DNA of 64,000 bases, from NCBI GenBank assembly GCA_964512995.1, contig CAZELM010000001.1:220700-284699 (forward strand). Reading direction: 5' to 3'. The notes beneath the pieces are model-generated. The model did not search any database, was not told where the DNA came from, and saw only the letters and a list, made by a program, of their open reading frames with translations. Position numbers and translations under genes: made by a program. This document shows positions 9,052 to 17,805 of this stretch, piece after piece; position 1 is the first letter of the stretch; each line of letters begins with the position of its first letter. The stretch is from CAZELM01 sp964512995 (GTDB lineage: Bacteria > CSSED10-310).

Positions 9052-9756
9052 CTATTGGGGATTGGGAGGGACGATTTCCAGGAGTTCGATCTCAAAGATC
9101 AATGTGGCGTTCGGGCCGATCACCTGTCCGGCACCGGACTCACCATACCCCAATGTCGCTGGGACGAATAACTGCCACTTAGAGCCTACTGGCATCAACT
9201 GAAGCGCTTCCTTCCAGCCGGGGATCACTTCATCCACCCGGAATGTTGCAGGTTCACCACGAGTATATGAACTGTCAAATTCGGTGCCGTTGATCAATGT
9301 TCCTTTATAATTTGTTTTGACCGTGTCCGTCGCTTTGGGTTTTTCGCCTTTCCCTTCCTGAAGAACCTTATATTGAAGACCACTTGCCGTTGTCTTCACG
9401 TCCGGTTTTGTTTTGTTTTCGGCTAAAAAGGCGTCTCCCTCGGTCTTATTTTTCTGAGCGGATTCGTCGCGTTCTTTCTGCATCTGCGCCATTTTTTCCT
9501 GTCTGAAATTATTCAGAGCGGTCTGAGCTTCATCTTCTGTTAATTTCGTTTTGCTACCGGCCAGGATATCCTTGATGGCTTGAGCCATCAGATCAATATC
9601 CAAGTCAATGGATTGTTGTTTGAAACTTTTGCCGATATCCATCCCAATGCTGTAACTGAGCTTCTCTTTATCTGTTTTAAGCTCATCAGCGAGACATTGA
9701 ACTGAAAGAGACCCGATTACGAATATACCGACTGCCAACAATAATAATCTCTTCAT
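9052..9756 (-). CDS. FKBP-type peptidyl-prolyl cis-trans isomerase (FkpA/Mip type)
   Basis: The 234-residue protein has a signal peptide (MKRLLLLAVGIFVIGSLSVQ, processing near residue 23). An N-terminal helical dimerisation domain (KLSYSIGMDIGKSFK) and a charged coiled linker follow. The C-terminal FKBP domain starts near residue 120 (GLQYKVLQEGKG) with YKGTLINGTEFDSSY, VIPGWKEALQLM and GYGESGAG. In the family it catalyses prolyl isomerisation and chaperones folding in the periplasm. It is a single gene with its own tandem terminators. Confidence 0.95.
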   Translation of the reverse strand: MKRLLLLAVGIFVIGSLSVQCLADELKTDKEKLSYSIGMDIGKSFKQQSIDLDIDLMAQAIKDILAGSKTKLTEDEAQTALNNFRQEKMAQMQKERDESAQKNKTEGDAFLAENKTKPDVKTTASGLQYKVLQEGKGEKPKATDTVKTNYKGTLINGTEFDSSYTRGEPATFRVDEVIPGWKEALQLMPVGSKWQLFVPATLGYGESGAGQVIGPNATLIFEIELLEIVPPNPQ

Positions 9757-9995
9757 GCCTTTCTCCTATTGATTAGTAAATTTGGTTTCCATGATTTGAT
9801 CGAAAAAAATATGAACTCATTTGATCCGAATGATCACTCGAAAAAAATACCCATCATATTCATTTCGATTCATTCAGCGGCTGACATTATCACAGCACCC
9901 GCAATACTCCAAGATCAAACGGTTGAAAAGATAGGCAAAATTTTCAACGCCTCGCCAACAATTTCACGATTGCTGATCACCCTGAGAGATGCTCA

Positions 9996-10283
9996 TTAAT
10001 GGTGTATGATAACTCCGATTTCATTCATTTGAATCCATCCCAATCCCAACCCGGTCAGGATTATCAGGATCAGCGCGGATGCAACAGGAATATGGGGTGT
10101 CGAATACTCCGCAAGCAAGACGGAGAATGCGTAGTTCCCCCGGTTCAGTCCCATGGCTGGGGTGGTGAATGATGTAACATAATCAAACCACTGACTCCAG
10201 ATTCGAATGTTGCAAAAATAAAGAGAAGATACGCTCCATTAAATGCTCCGGTTGTCTTGCCAAAGTTTGGAATAGGGTATGAA
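9996..10283 (-). pseudogene. Frameshifted coding relic downstream of the beta-helix gene
   Basis: Between the FKBP and beta-helix genes the minus strand carries two open segments in different frames that join sensibly. The first reads ...NFGKTTGAFNGAYLLFIF and then ATFESGVSG. After a shift near 10185 the other frame continues FDYVTSFTTPAMGLNRGNY and ends in a hydrophobic helix (about 25 residues) before the stop at 9996. I do not recognise the family; a lost membrane-anchored end of a surface or transport protein is possible. The rest of 9757-10283 shows nothing else I can support. A sequencing error instead of decay cannot be excluded. Confidence 0.35.
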
Positions 10284-13013
10284 TCATCGGCTGCGATGGA
10301 TGATAATAGAGGAAAGGAAAGTCAGAAGGATCAGAATTCCGGTTGTCGAAAACGCCGGCACAGCCACACCACCGGAACGGCTTGCTTCAGATGTGTTACC
10401 ATACACGCCGAGATTGCTCCGCGCACCATTCGGTTCGGGTTCAGCGGAATAGTCCGAATCCGGATTTCCGGCGTCGATGGCCGGGCTCGTAACCGTGTCA
10501 TGCACCCACTGTTCCAAGACTGGATTCCACCTGCCACCCATCGACTTCAGATGGTAATCCTGCATCGATGGATTTGCGAACAAAGGATTGGCGATGATAT
10601 TCCCGATTCCTGAAACCGGTTCCTGAGACAAGGTGTAAACCACGGAGAGATGTGATCCCGGCTGAACATAATAATCATCTCCACTGTTATTCCAGAAAAT
10701 ACAGTTCTCCACCGCAGCACTGGAGTCCCCTTCGATATAGATCCCATTCCCGCCAGTTGATCCGGGAGATGTATTGTCTGCGATCGTGCAGTTGATGATG
10801 GTTGCGTGAGATGATGTTCCTGCCCCGCCATCAATATAGATCGCAGCGCCCCCTTTGTCATGTGCGGAAGTGGTATTCCCGTAAATCAGATTATTTCGAA
10901 GCTCTGCTTGTCCGGTTTCATCCACAAATACACCTCCGCCAATGGATACTGCAAAATTGTCTGCGATCGTATTCCCCGACAGGAAAGCCATTCCCAGAAT
11001 CAGAATACCACCTCCCCAGCCATATCCCAGGTTTTCTCCGATCCGGTTGCCCCGGATAGTATTGCCGATGATTTCCGCCGTGCCACTCTGGTAAATGCCG
11101 CCCGCATGATCATCATATCCTTCGTTGCTATTGATCACATTCCCCTGGATCAGGACGTCATCGGCCATGACTGCGATACCGCCGCCACGGCCTGCTGCGT
11201 TGTATCGGATGGTATTGCCGATGATCCGATGATCCTCTCCGGTGATTCGCATGCCGCCGCCTCTCAGAGAAACATCCCCCGGTATGCCATTCGTTTCGAT
11301 AACATTGTTGGAGATGATAATCCCCGATAGCTCCGGCCAGGTCTCTTCCGTATCCAGATCGATCCCGTGACGGCCTCCGGAGATATGAAATCCATCGATC
11401 CAGGAGTTGTCAGATCCGGTCACCATGAACCGGACCGCTGGTGAATCTGTGTTGGCGTAAATGTGAGAAGGAGTGCTAATGACATGCCGGGCTGCGAAAT
11501 TTCCGCCTTTTCCGGAGGCATACTCACTTTCGGTTCCGCCGATGTATGCGCCGAATAGGGCGAGAGATTTGCCATTAATCACGATATTCTGGGAGTAATG
11601 CCCCTGCGCCACAAAAATTGAATGACCGCTCCCGGATGCGTTCACCGCCTCCTGAATCGTCCGGTACGGGTACAGATAACTGCCATTGATCGTTCCGGAT
11701 GTGTTTCTCCAGTCAACAAAGCGGATCTGGCCATATTCGTACGCACCGATATCAATGCGGTGATTGACCGGTCGCAGCAATCCATTCAGATTCGATACAA
11801 TGCTGTGCAGAGGCGGGTGCATCGTTGGAGGAAACAGGGGAGACTCAATAAGAAAGTCAATCTGTTCGGCTGGTTCGTCAGTTCCGGCATTGATCAGGGG
11901 ACTCGTGGTGATGAGCCGGAGGTCATTCCCGGAAAAATTGACAAATCCAGGATTCGTTCCGGTGACTGTTCCTGTCCACTGTACCGGCACGGCACTCGCA
12001 CCTGTTTTGATCCAGTTGTTGGTCCCTGCAATGCGTTCCTCGCCAGTCGACCATTCCGCGTCGATGGTCCGAACGATCGTGATCGGCGCGGTTCCGGAGC
12101 GATAGAATACGTTGTTATGCATTTCGATGCTTTCGATGCCGTCGTATAACCGGAATGCGGCACTGTCTCCACAAATGAACGTATTGTTGACAAACCGGTA
12201 TCGGCCATCCGTTTCGCCGGTTCCGTCTCCTCCGACTCTGGTTACATAGAATGTGTTTCGTTTCCAGAAGACGTTCCCGACGACATCGGAATCTTCCCGT
12301 TTCAATTCGGGAGGTGCACCATCCGGACCGATCAGTTCGAGTTCATGATAGTATGCGCCTTCGATCCAGTTGAAGTAGATTTCGTTCCGCTCCGCTCTGG
12401 ATTTGACGTTGTTGCCGCCGTTCCCATCGTGAATGTAGCAATACTGCATCCGGAAAACACTCCCCGGATGATTGACTTCATCGGTTGCCATATAAATCTG
12501 ATGCCGGGAATCGCCGCTTCCGCAATGATGCACTTCAACGTGTTCCATTACCAATGATCCGGAACCCTCATCCGCTCCCAGAATTCCATGCGCGGGGCAA
12601 TCGTGAACCACAACATCCCGGATGATCAGATCATTGGCCTGATGATAGATGCCGCGAGAGGAACCGCCTGTAATATCGAAGCCTTCAAAAATATAATGGT
12701 CCGCTCCAGGACCACTGTATGGCCAAGGGGTTTCGAAGTGAACAGTATTCGTTCCTCCTGTAATAACCGGTCGGTTTCCCGAAATGCGCACTCCCTGGAT
12801 GGTGATCTTTTCATCCGGCGTGCCGGATTCCGTGAACACGACATCTCCCGGATACGTGGCATTGCCATCGACCAGGACGACATCTCCCGGTTGAAGGAGT
12901 GGTGCGACAGTCTGGAGGTTCGTGTAGGGACGGCTTGGGCCTACTTGATACGTTTCAGCCTGCACCATCGAACTCCACAGAATAATCATAAAAAAGGAGA
13001 ATGTTTTTTTCAT
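10284..13013 (-). CDS. Secreted right-handed parallel beta-helix repeat protein with C-terminal anchor
   Basis: A 909-residue protein with a signal peptide (first 19 residues, ending VQAE). Long stretches of beta-helix coils follow, rich in N-x-I/F patterns (IIGNTIRGN, ISNNVIETNG), in two blocks at about residues 45-390 and 430-800. The second block contains the choice-of-anchor motif SPLINAGTDEP and a similar SPAIDAGNPDSDYS near the end. The C-terminus is a short hydrophobic helix after VPAFST, ending in HRSR. That resembles a sorting or anchoring tail like the one on the stalk protein at 42902. Beta-helix proteins of this kind act on or bind polysaccharides, but no lyase catalytic residues can be assigned. 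Confidence 0.85.
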   Translation of the reverse strand: MKKTFSFFMIILWSSMVQAETYQVGPSRPYTNLQTVAPLLQPGDVVLVDGNATYPGDVVFTESGTPDEKITIQGVRISGNRPVITGGTNTVHFETPWPYSGPGADHYIFEGFDITGGSSRGIYHQANDLIIRDVVVHDCPAHGILGADEGSGSLVMEHVEVHHCGSGDSRHQIYMATDEVNHPGSVFRMQYCYIHDGNGGNNVKSRAERNEIYFNWIEGAYYHELELIGPDGAPPELKREDSDVVGNVFWKRNTFYVTRVGGDGTGETDGRYRFVNNTFICGDSAAFRLYDGIESIEMHNNVFYRSGTAPITIVRTIDAEWSTGEERIAGTNNWIKTGASAVPVQWTGTVTGTNPGFVNFSGNDLRLITTSPLINAGTDEPAEQIDFLIESPLFPPTMHPPLHSIVSNLNGLLRPVNHRIDIGAYEYGQIRFVDWRNTSGTINGSYLYPYRTIQEAVNASGSGHSIFVAQGHYSQNIVINGKSLALFGAYIGGTESEYASGKGGNFAARHVISTPSHIYANTDSPAVRFMVTGSDNSWIDGFHISGGRHGIDLDTEETWPELSGIIISNNVIETNGIPGDVSLRGGGMRITGEDHRIIGNTIRYNAAGRGGGIAVMADDVLIQGNVINSNEGYDDHAGGIYQSGTAEIIGNTIRGNRIGENLGYGWGGGILILGMAFLSGNTIADNFAVSIGGGVFVDETGQAELRNNLIYGNTTSAHDKGGAAIYIDGGAGTSSHATIINCTIADNTSPGSTGGNGIYIEGDSSAAVENCIFWNNSGDDYYVQPGSHLSVVYTLSQEPVSGIGNIIANPLFANPSMQDYHLKSMGGRWNPVLEQWVHDTVTSPAIDAGNPDSDYSAEPEPNGARSNLGVYGNTSEASRSGGVAVPAFSTTGILILLTFLSSIIIHRSR

Positions 13014-13099
13014 ATGATAACCCTTTTACTCCAATGACGAAATGATATGAAAATTCCGCTGAAGCATATAATCATGGTGATTTCCGATGCAGTACTTCG

Positions 13100-14074
13100 T
13101 CAGATGGTGGTTGTGGAACCATTTTTCTTATCTGCAAAGATGGAGGCGGCAATTCCTGCTGTGAGTGCTGCCAGGATGACTCCCAATGATAACCCGACCG
13201 GGATGTGTATGGAATGAGACAGAATCATTTTCAGTCCGACATAGAACAGGACAAAGACCAGACTTGATTTCAGATATCGGAATTTATTGATCATGGCTGC
13301 GAGCGCGAAATACAGAGATCGTAATCCGAGTATGGCGAAGACATTTGACGTGAATACGATGAACGGATCGGTGGTCACGGCAAAAATGGCGGGGATGGAA
13401 TCGATCGCGAACAAAGCGTCGGTGCTTTCGATCACCAGCAGGACGAGAAACAACGGCGTGATCGCACGTTTCTGATTCATCTTTGTAAAGAATTTTCCTT
13501 CGTCATAATGGGGAGAGACCGGATACAGCCGTCTGGCCCATCGTACGAGAAGTGTATTATCCGGTTCAAAATCTTCATGTTTGGTAAAGAGCATTTTCAA
13601 AGCGGTGAAGATAAGGAGCGCTCCGAATACATAAATCATCCAGGTGAATTTCTGAATCAGAGCCGTTCCTGCGGCGATCATGATCCCCCGCATCACCAAC
13701 GCTCCCAGAATGCCCCAGAACAAGACACCGTGCTGATGAATTCCAGGAACTTTGAAATACGAGAAAATCATGGCGATGACAAAAATATTGTCGAGACTCA
13801 GCGACTTTTCAATGATATATCCGGTGAAATATTTCAGAGCCGCCTCCCCGCCATCCATCATCTCCTCGCCCGGAACATGTGATGTGATCCAGTGGTGCTC
13901 ATATGCGTAATAGATAAATACATTAAAAATCAGGGAGAGGATCACCCAGAAGATCGTCCATAATATCGCTTCCCGGGTCCGGATGATGTGATGCTTCTTG
14001 TGGAAAACACCCAGATCCAGTGCCAGCATCGCAAAAACGAGCAGTATAAAGCCGATCCATAGTATCAGAGTCAT
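13100..14074 (-). CDS. TerC/Alx family integral membrane metal exporter
   Basis: A 324-residue protein with about nine hydrophobic segments. It has the TerC family motifs FTGYIIEKSLSLDNIFV (residues about 88-104) and VIESTDALFAIDSIPAIFAV (about 216-235). These acidic repeats define TerC/Alx proteins, which belong to the LysE superfamily and export Mn2+ in characterised cases. It is encoded alone. The 192 bases upstream show no yybP-ykoY riboswitch that I could recognise. A second Mn exporter, mntP, lies 7 kb away. Confidence 0.92.
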   Translation of the reverse strand: MTLILWIGFILLVFAMLALDLGVFHKKHHIIRTREAILWTIFWVILSLIFNVFIYYAYEHHWITSHVPGEEMMDGGEAALKYFTGYIIEKSLSLDNIFVIAMIFSYFKVPGIHQHGVLFWGILGALVMRGIMIAAGTALIQKFTWMIYVFGALLIFTALKMLFTKHEDFEPDNTLLVRWARRLYPVSPHYDEGKFFTKMNQKRAITPLFLVLLVIESTDALFAIDSIPAIFAVTTDPFIVFTSNVFAILGLRSLYFALAAMINKFRYLKSSLVFVLFYVGLKMILSHSIHIPVGLSLGVILAALTAGIAASIFADKKNGSTTTI

Positions 14075-14266
14075 GCTTACCTCTTGTTTTATCCGTTCCA
14101 GAATGCAGGAGGTTCGTTTCCATATCGATCGCTGTGATAAAATCCAAAGATATTGTTATCTATTGGAATCGATACAGGAAAATTCACCGGTTCGACGCGC
14201 ATACATTACCTGTTCTTTGGGTGAAGTTACAACCCCTTTCGGAATTGTGCAGTTCATGGGAGATGG

Positions 14267-15190
14267 TTACGAGAGAATCCGTGTCACTGCCTGCTGGAAA
14301 GCGTGTGCTGTGGGGGAGTTTTTAAAGCGATCCACGAATGGCGTACCCTGGTCGCAGGCGATCCCGATGGAGGGATCGATCGGAATGTGTCCCAGGAATG
14401 GAACCTGGTAGGATTCCGCAATCCGTTCCCCGCCGCCGGTCTGAAAAATATTCGTGATCTCACCACATTTGGGGCACACAAATCCGCTCATATTTTCGAT
14501 GACGCCAATGACCGGCAGCTTCAGTTTCCGGCAAAAGCTGATGGATTTGCGGACATCCACAGCAGCGACTTCCTGAGGAGTTGTCACAATGATTGCGCCA
14601 TCGAGATCCGGGATCACCTGACACAATGTCAATGGTTCATCTCCGGTTCCCGGCGGAGAATCAATGATCAGATAATCGAGATCGTCCCAGTTGACCTGAG
14701 AAATAAATTGTTTGATCACCCCTGCTTTCATGGGTCCCCGCCAGATGATGGCGTCGTCGGGATGCTGAAGCAGGAATCCGATGGACATGACTTTCAGACC
14801 ATCAACATCAGCGGGTTCCATGCCATTGTTGCGGGAAATGATTTCCGCAGTGTCCAGGTGCAGCATGGTCGGGATACTGGGACCATGAATATCGATATCC
14901 AGCAATCCGACGCGTCGGCCGTTGGCAGACAGGGAAATTGCCAGATTGACAGCGACAGTGCTTTTGCCGACGCCTCCTTTTCCGGACAGGACCACTATTT
15001 TATGCTTGATTCGGCACAATCGGTTTTGGAGTGATCGTCGTTCTTCAAATTCTGCGGGTGACTCATCCGGACGTAGGTATTGTGCATCGCATGAATGGTT
15101 ATTACACGCTTTGCAGTCCGATGATGCGTGCGGTCGGCTTGGAGTCTGATCCGGCTGGCCGGGACCTTGTTTTTCTGTTAGGTTCGCCAT
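14267..15190 (-). CDS. Mrp/NBP35-family P-loop ATPase, iron-sulfur cluster carrier
   Basis: The 307-residue protein carries the deviant Walker A motif LSGKGGVGKSTVAVNLA near residues 68-84 and a Walker B-like YLIIDSPPGTGD. The C-terminal CPKCG segment near residue 240 includes the CxxC used to hold a [4Fe-4S] cluster between subunits. The N-terminus has an extra Cys cluster (CKACNNHSC) reminiscent of NBP35-type Mrp proteins. It is thought to ferry clusters to apo-proteins. Start supported by GAGGAGGGAAT directly upstream. Confidence 0.93.
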   Translation of the reverse strand: MANLTEKQGPGQPDQTPSRPHASSDCKACNNHSCDAQYLRPDESPAEFEERRSLQNRLCRIKHKIVVLSGKGGVGKSTVAVNLAISLSANGRRVGLLDIDIHGPSIPTMLHLDTAEIISRNNGMEPADVDGLKVMSIGFLLQHPDDAIIWRGPMKAGVIKQFISQVNWDDLDYLIIDSPPGTGDEPLTLCQVIPDLDGAIIVTTPQEVAAVDVRKSISFCRKLKLPVIGVIENMSGFVCPKCGEITNIFQTGGGERIAESYQVPFLGHIPIDPSIGIACDQGTPFVDRFKNSPTAHAFQQAVTRILS

Positions 15191-15364
15191 ATTCCCTCCT
15201 CATTGGTCAACGATGTTGCGGTGAGATTGGATGATGGAGCAGAACGATTGGAATGTGCTTTTTAACTGTGATGTACCGGTTTCTCAGCACTGCTCCGGCA
15301 TTCCAGCCCAATGGAAATGGCTCGGAAACGAGTCATTGGATCGGGACACCGCATGGTTGATACT

Positions 15365-16462
15365 TCATTTTGGCTGGTTATCCAAGTCATTTTTCAGATT
15401 TTGGGGAGTTGTAAAAGGCAAACCGTACTGGATCGGTGGACAGGCCGAGGTTGTTATTGATAGCCGTTGATCCAGGTCTTCACGGAGTGAATTGTGGCAG
15501 ACGGAGTCAGCAGCCTCCGGACCGGATGGGTGCCCTGAAGTGGACAGTGACAGAAGCAGTCTGAATTGGACCGGTTCATCAGGTAGGGCAGTTCCACCTT
15601 TCTGGATGAGACCGGTATTTCCGGATTGGGTGTCGGAATGCACCCGTACCCATAAAGGAATCCATTTCCATCTTAAATTCTCGATCGCTCCATGCCACGT
15701 GCCGCCTTTTTCCAATGTGGCTGCGACGACAATCGCTGCATCTGCAAGACAATAGATGTATTTGTTCCGTGTCATGGCATTTCCAGCTTCAAATCGGGAA
15801 TCCGGATGAAACGGTGATATCAGCAATACATTTTTATTCAGCAGATGGGAGCGATATTTGTCGGATGTGGCAGCGCGAACGAGATTGTCTGGGAGCACTC
15901 CGATGACGGTACCGCCATGTGCCAGTGCGCTCAACATGGTGGATTCATCCACCCCCCGGGCTCCACCGGAAACAATCGTATAGCCTTGAAGAGCGGCTTC
16001 CTGTCCCAATCTGCTGCTGAAATGAAGTTCCTCTTCGGTGGCGTTCCGGGAACCAACAACGGCGATCCCTCCGGTTTGGAGCAACTGCTGGTTTCCACAG
16101 CCAAAGAGCAGGGGAGGTGACTTCGCGCCGAGCCGTTCTTTCAATCGATGGGGATACCGAGAATCGGCTCGGGAGATCACCCATATCCCCGCTCGAAGCC
16201 ATTTTTCCAATACCGCATCCAATGCTCCCGCTCGGTCAAATAACGACTGAATTCGATGAAGCGTGATTTTGGGATCGGTCCAACCAGCGAGTATTTTTTC
16301 GGGATCGCCGAATAGATCATCGGGTTTGAAGTGGTGTTCATGGAGCCACTGGGTCAGCCGGCCATACTCCGATAGCGTGAGGGGGGTGGGGGAATTTTGG
16401 GAGGTACGTGGAAAATGGGTACAGAGAAGCAGTATCGCCTGGGTCTGAGCATCGATCGGCAT
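15365..16462 (-). CDS. DprA/Smf-like DNA-processing protein
   Basis: A 365-residue protein with the DprA Rossmann-like core: GGIAVVGSRNATEEEL, then YTIVSGGARGVDESTM and an alternating hydrophobic strand ending IGVLPDNL. In the ordinary family this binds single-stranded DNA and loads RecA during transformation. The C-terminal 100 residues lack the usual winged helix and instead look extended and Ser/Pro rich. It is divergently oriented to the helicase-ATPase cassette at 16802. Stand-alone DprA-like proteins also occur in phage-defence contexts, so either role is possible. RBS evidence is weak. Confidence 0.8.
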   Translation of the reverse strand: MPIDAQTQAILLLCTHFPRTSQNSPTPLTLSEYGRLTQWLHEHHFKPDDLFGDPEKILAGWTDPKITLHRIQSLFDRAGALDAVLEKWLRAGIWVISRADSRYPHRLKERLGAKSPPLLFGCGNQQLLQTGGIAVVGSRNATEEELHFSSRLGQEAALQGYTIVSGGARGVDESTMLSALAHGGTVIGVLPDNLVRAATSDKYRSHLLNKNVLLISPFHPDSRFEAGNAMTRNKYIYCLADAAIVVAATLEKGGTWHGAIENLRWKWIPLWVRVHSDTQSGNTGLIQKGGTALPDEPVQFRLLLSLSTSGHPSGPEAADSVCHNSLREDLDQRLSITTSACPPIQYGLPFTTPQNLKNDLDNQPK

Positions 16463-16705
16463 CGGGTGCGTGTCCTAATGATCGTGCCGAGTGGCGGCGA
16501 GCGGTTGTTTCAATGTTTTCCGCAGAAGGAGCACTGCTTGTGAGCCGTCCATTGTGTACCATCTCCCGTTTTAGTAGTGATTGATCCGTGATGGTGTTCA
16601 TCATCCTGAAATGGTTACTCCGATCATTATCTCAAAATGTCTGCGGATATCAAATACGGTGTAACAAATCGAGCTGAAGGAGAGAGAATAAGGGATATCC
16701 CGGCG

Positions 16706-16734
16706 TTGAGATATTTTCAGGGCTTTGATACATT
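16706..16734 (+). promoter_or_regulatory. Candidate sigma-70 promoter for the helicase-ATPase cassette
   Basis: TTGAGA (16706-16711), a 17-base spacer and TACATT (16729-16734) fit a vegetative promoter with mismatches. It lies about 65 bases upstream of the chosen start at 16802, in the 339-base gap between the divergent dprA-like gene and the cassette. I see nothing else definite in that gap. Confidence 0.3.
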
Positions 16735-16801
16735 GAATATCTCATTGAGTGGCATACTACCGGCGATAACGGGTGTGATTCATGGAAGGGAGACAAACCT
16801 T

Positions 16802-17788
16802 ATGAATGAACAGAGTGAAAAGAACACAATCAATCCTGATGATTTTATGCGAAAAAACACTGCTGAGAATGACAGTTCACAAGATCCGGTTTCACGGGAG
16901 CTTTTTACTGAAGCATCCTATAACCGCCAGGAAATCCCCGATGATGCTCCCGATTCCATGACAGCAGCAACAGAATCGGTACCAGTTCCCGGTCCGGAAA
17001 AACCATCGATTCCCCTTGAATCCGCTCTGAAAACAGCGGAATCCGATCTGAATTCGGTCCTGGACGCGGCTCAAAGCGCAATCGCGTCTTTGAAAAAAGT
17101 CAAAGCGGCTTTTCGGGACGGCACCATCCGCGATATCGATAAGCTGTTTGAATCCGCGGATAAAGCCATCCGGCAACTCCGTGATCGTTTTGAACTGGCT
17201 GAAACCGCCTGGCAGTTCGATGGCGATGCATATCTGAAAACCGGAGCATATCTCAAGGAATTATTGGAGACTGCTCAACAACGGGATTTCAGGTTGTTTG
17301 AGCAGGATGGCCGTCTCTATTGTTATCCGTTCCTCGTTCGTATTCTGCCTTCGGAGTCAGCGGTGATGATCGACAAGAAAAAATTCCGGAAGCTTCGTCC
17401 CACGGTTCTCCTCGATCACCTGAAAGATCTTCAGAAAAAGCCGATCAAATTCAAGTCCGAACCATTCATTGAAAGCCTGTATCAGGCATATCAGTTTGTG
17501 GTGGCGATGCGGGATAAATCGCTCATCGATCATGACGTTCAAATACCTCTGACCGAAATTTACAGCCTGCTGACCATGCTTCCCGGTCAAGCGAGGGAAT
17601 ACACTCTGCAGGAATTTACCCGCGATGTCTATCTTCTGGATAAAACCGGAATCAAAGAAACGAAAGAGGGCTGCCGGATGTCACTGCATGCCAGCACCGG
17701 CACAAAGATTCCTCGGAAAGTGCTGACTGTGATCACTGAGAAAGGTCGTGAACAGGTCTATTACAGTATCGCATTCAAACGGCCCTGA
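16802..17788 (+). CDS. Uncharacterised first protein of the helicase-ATPase cassette
   Basis: A 328-residue protein. The first 75 residues are polar and likely disordered (Pro, Ser, Glu rich). Residues about 80-160 form a heptad-rich coiled coil (LKTAESDLNSVLDAAQ, LFESADKAIRQL). The rest is globular with RLYCYPFLVRILPSESAV, FRKLRPTVLLDHLKDLQKK and an EYTLQEFTRDVYLLDKTG segment; the latter part may be a winged-helix-like domain. I do not recognise a named family. Start chosen at 16802 because GGAAGGGAG precedes it; an in-frame start at 16637 exists without a good RBS. The ATPase gene follows 17 bases later, implying co-translation. A coiled-coil adaptor or DNA-binding subunit is a guess. Confidence 0.75.
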   Translation: MNEQSEKNTINPDDFMRKNTAENDSSQDPVSRELFTEASYNRQEIPDDAPDSMTAATESVPVPGPEKPSIPLESALKTAESDLNSVLDAAQSAIASLKKVKAAFRDGTIRDIDKLFESADKAIRQLRDRFELAETAWQFDGDAYLKTGAYLKELLETAQQRDFRLFEQDGRLYCYPFLVRILPSESAVMIDKKKFRKLRPTVLLDHLKDLQKKPIKFKSEPFIESLYQAYQFVVAMRDKSLIDHDVQIPLTEIYSLLTMLPGQAREYTLQEFTRDVYLLDKTGIKETKEGCRMSLHASTGTKIPRKVLTVITEKGREQVYYSIAFKRP

Positions 17789-17805
17789 TCCCCAAGGATA
17801 ACGAT

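Noticed and set aside
14075..14266. yybP-ykoY riboswitch before the TerC-family gene
   Set aside because: No conserved element seen; nothing else definite in the gap.
16637..16801. 55-residue N-terminal extension of the first cassette protein
   Set aside because: No ribosome binding site and no hydrophobic or domain signal, while a GGAAGGGAG lies before 16802.
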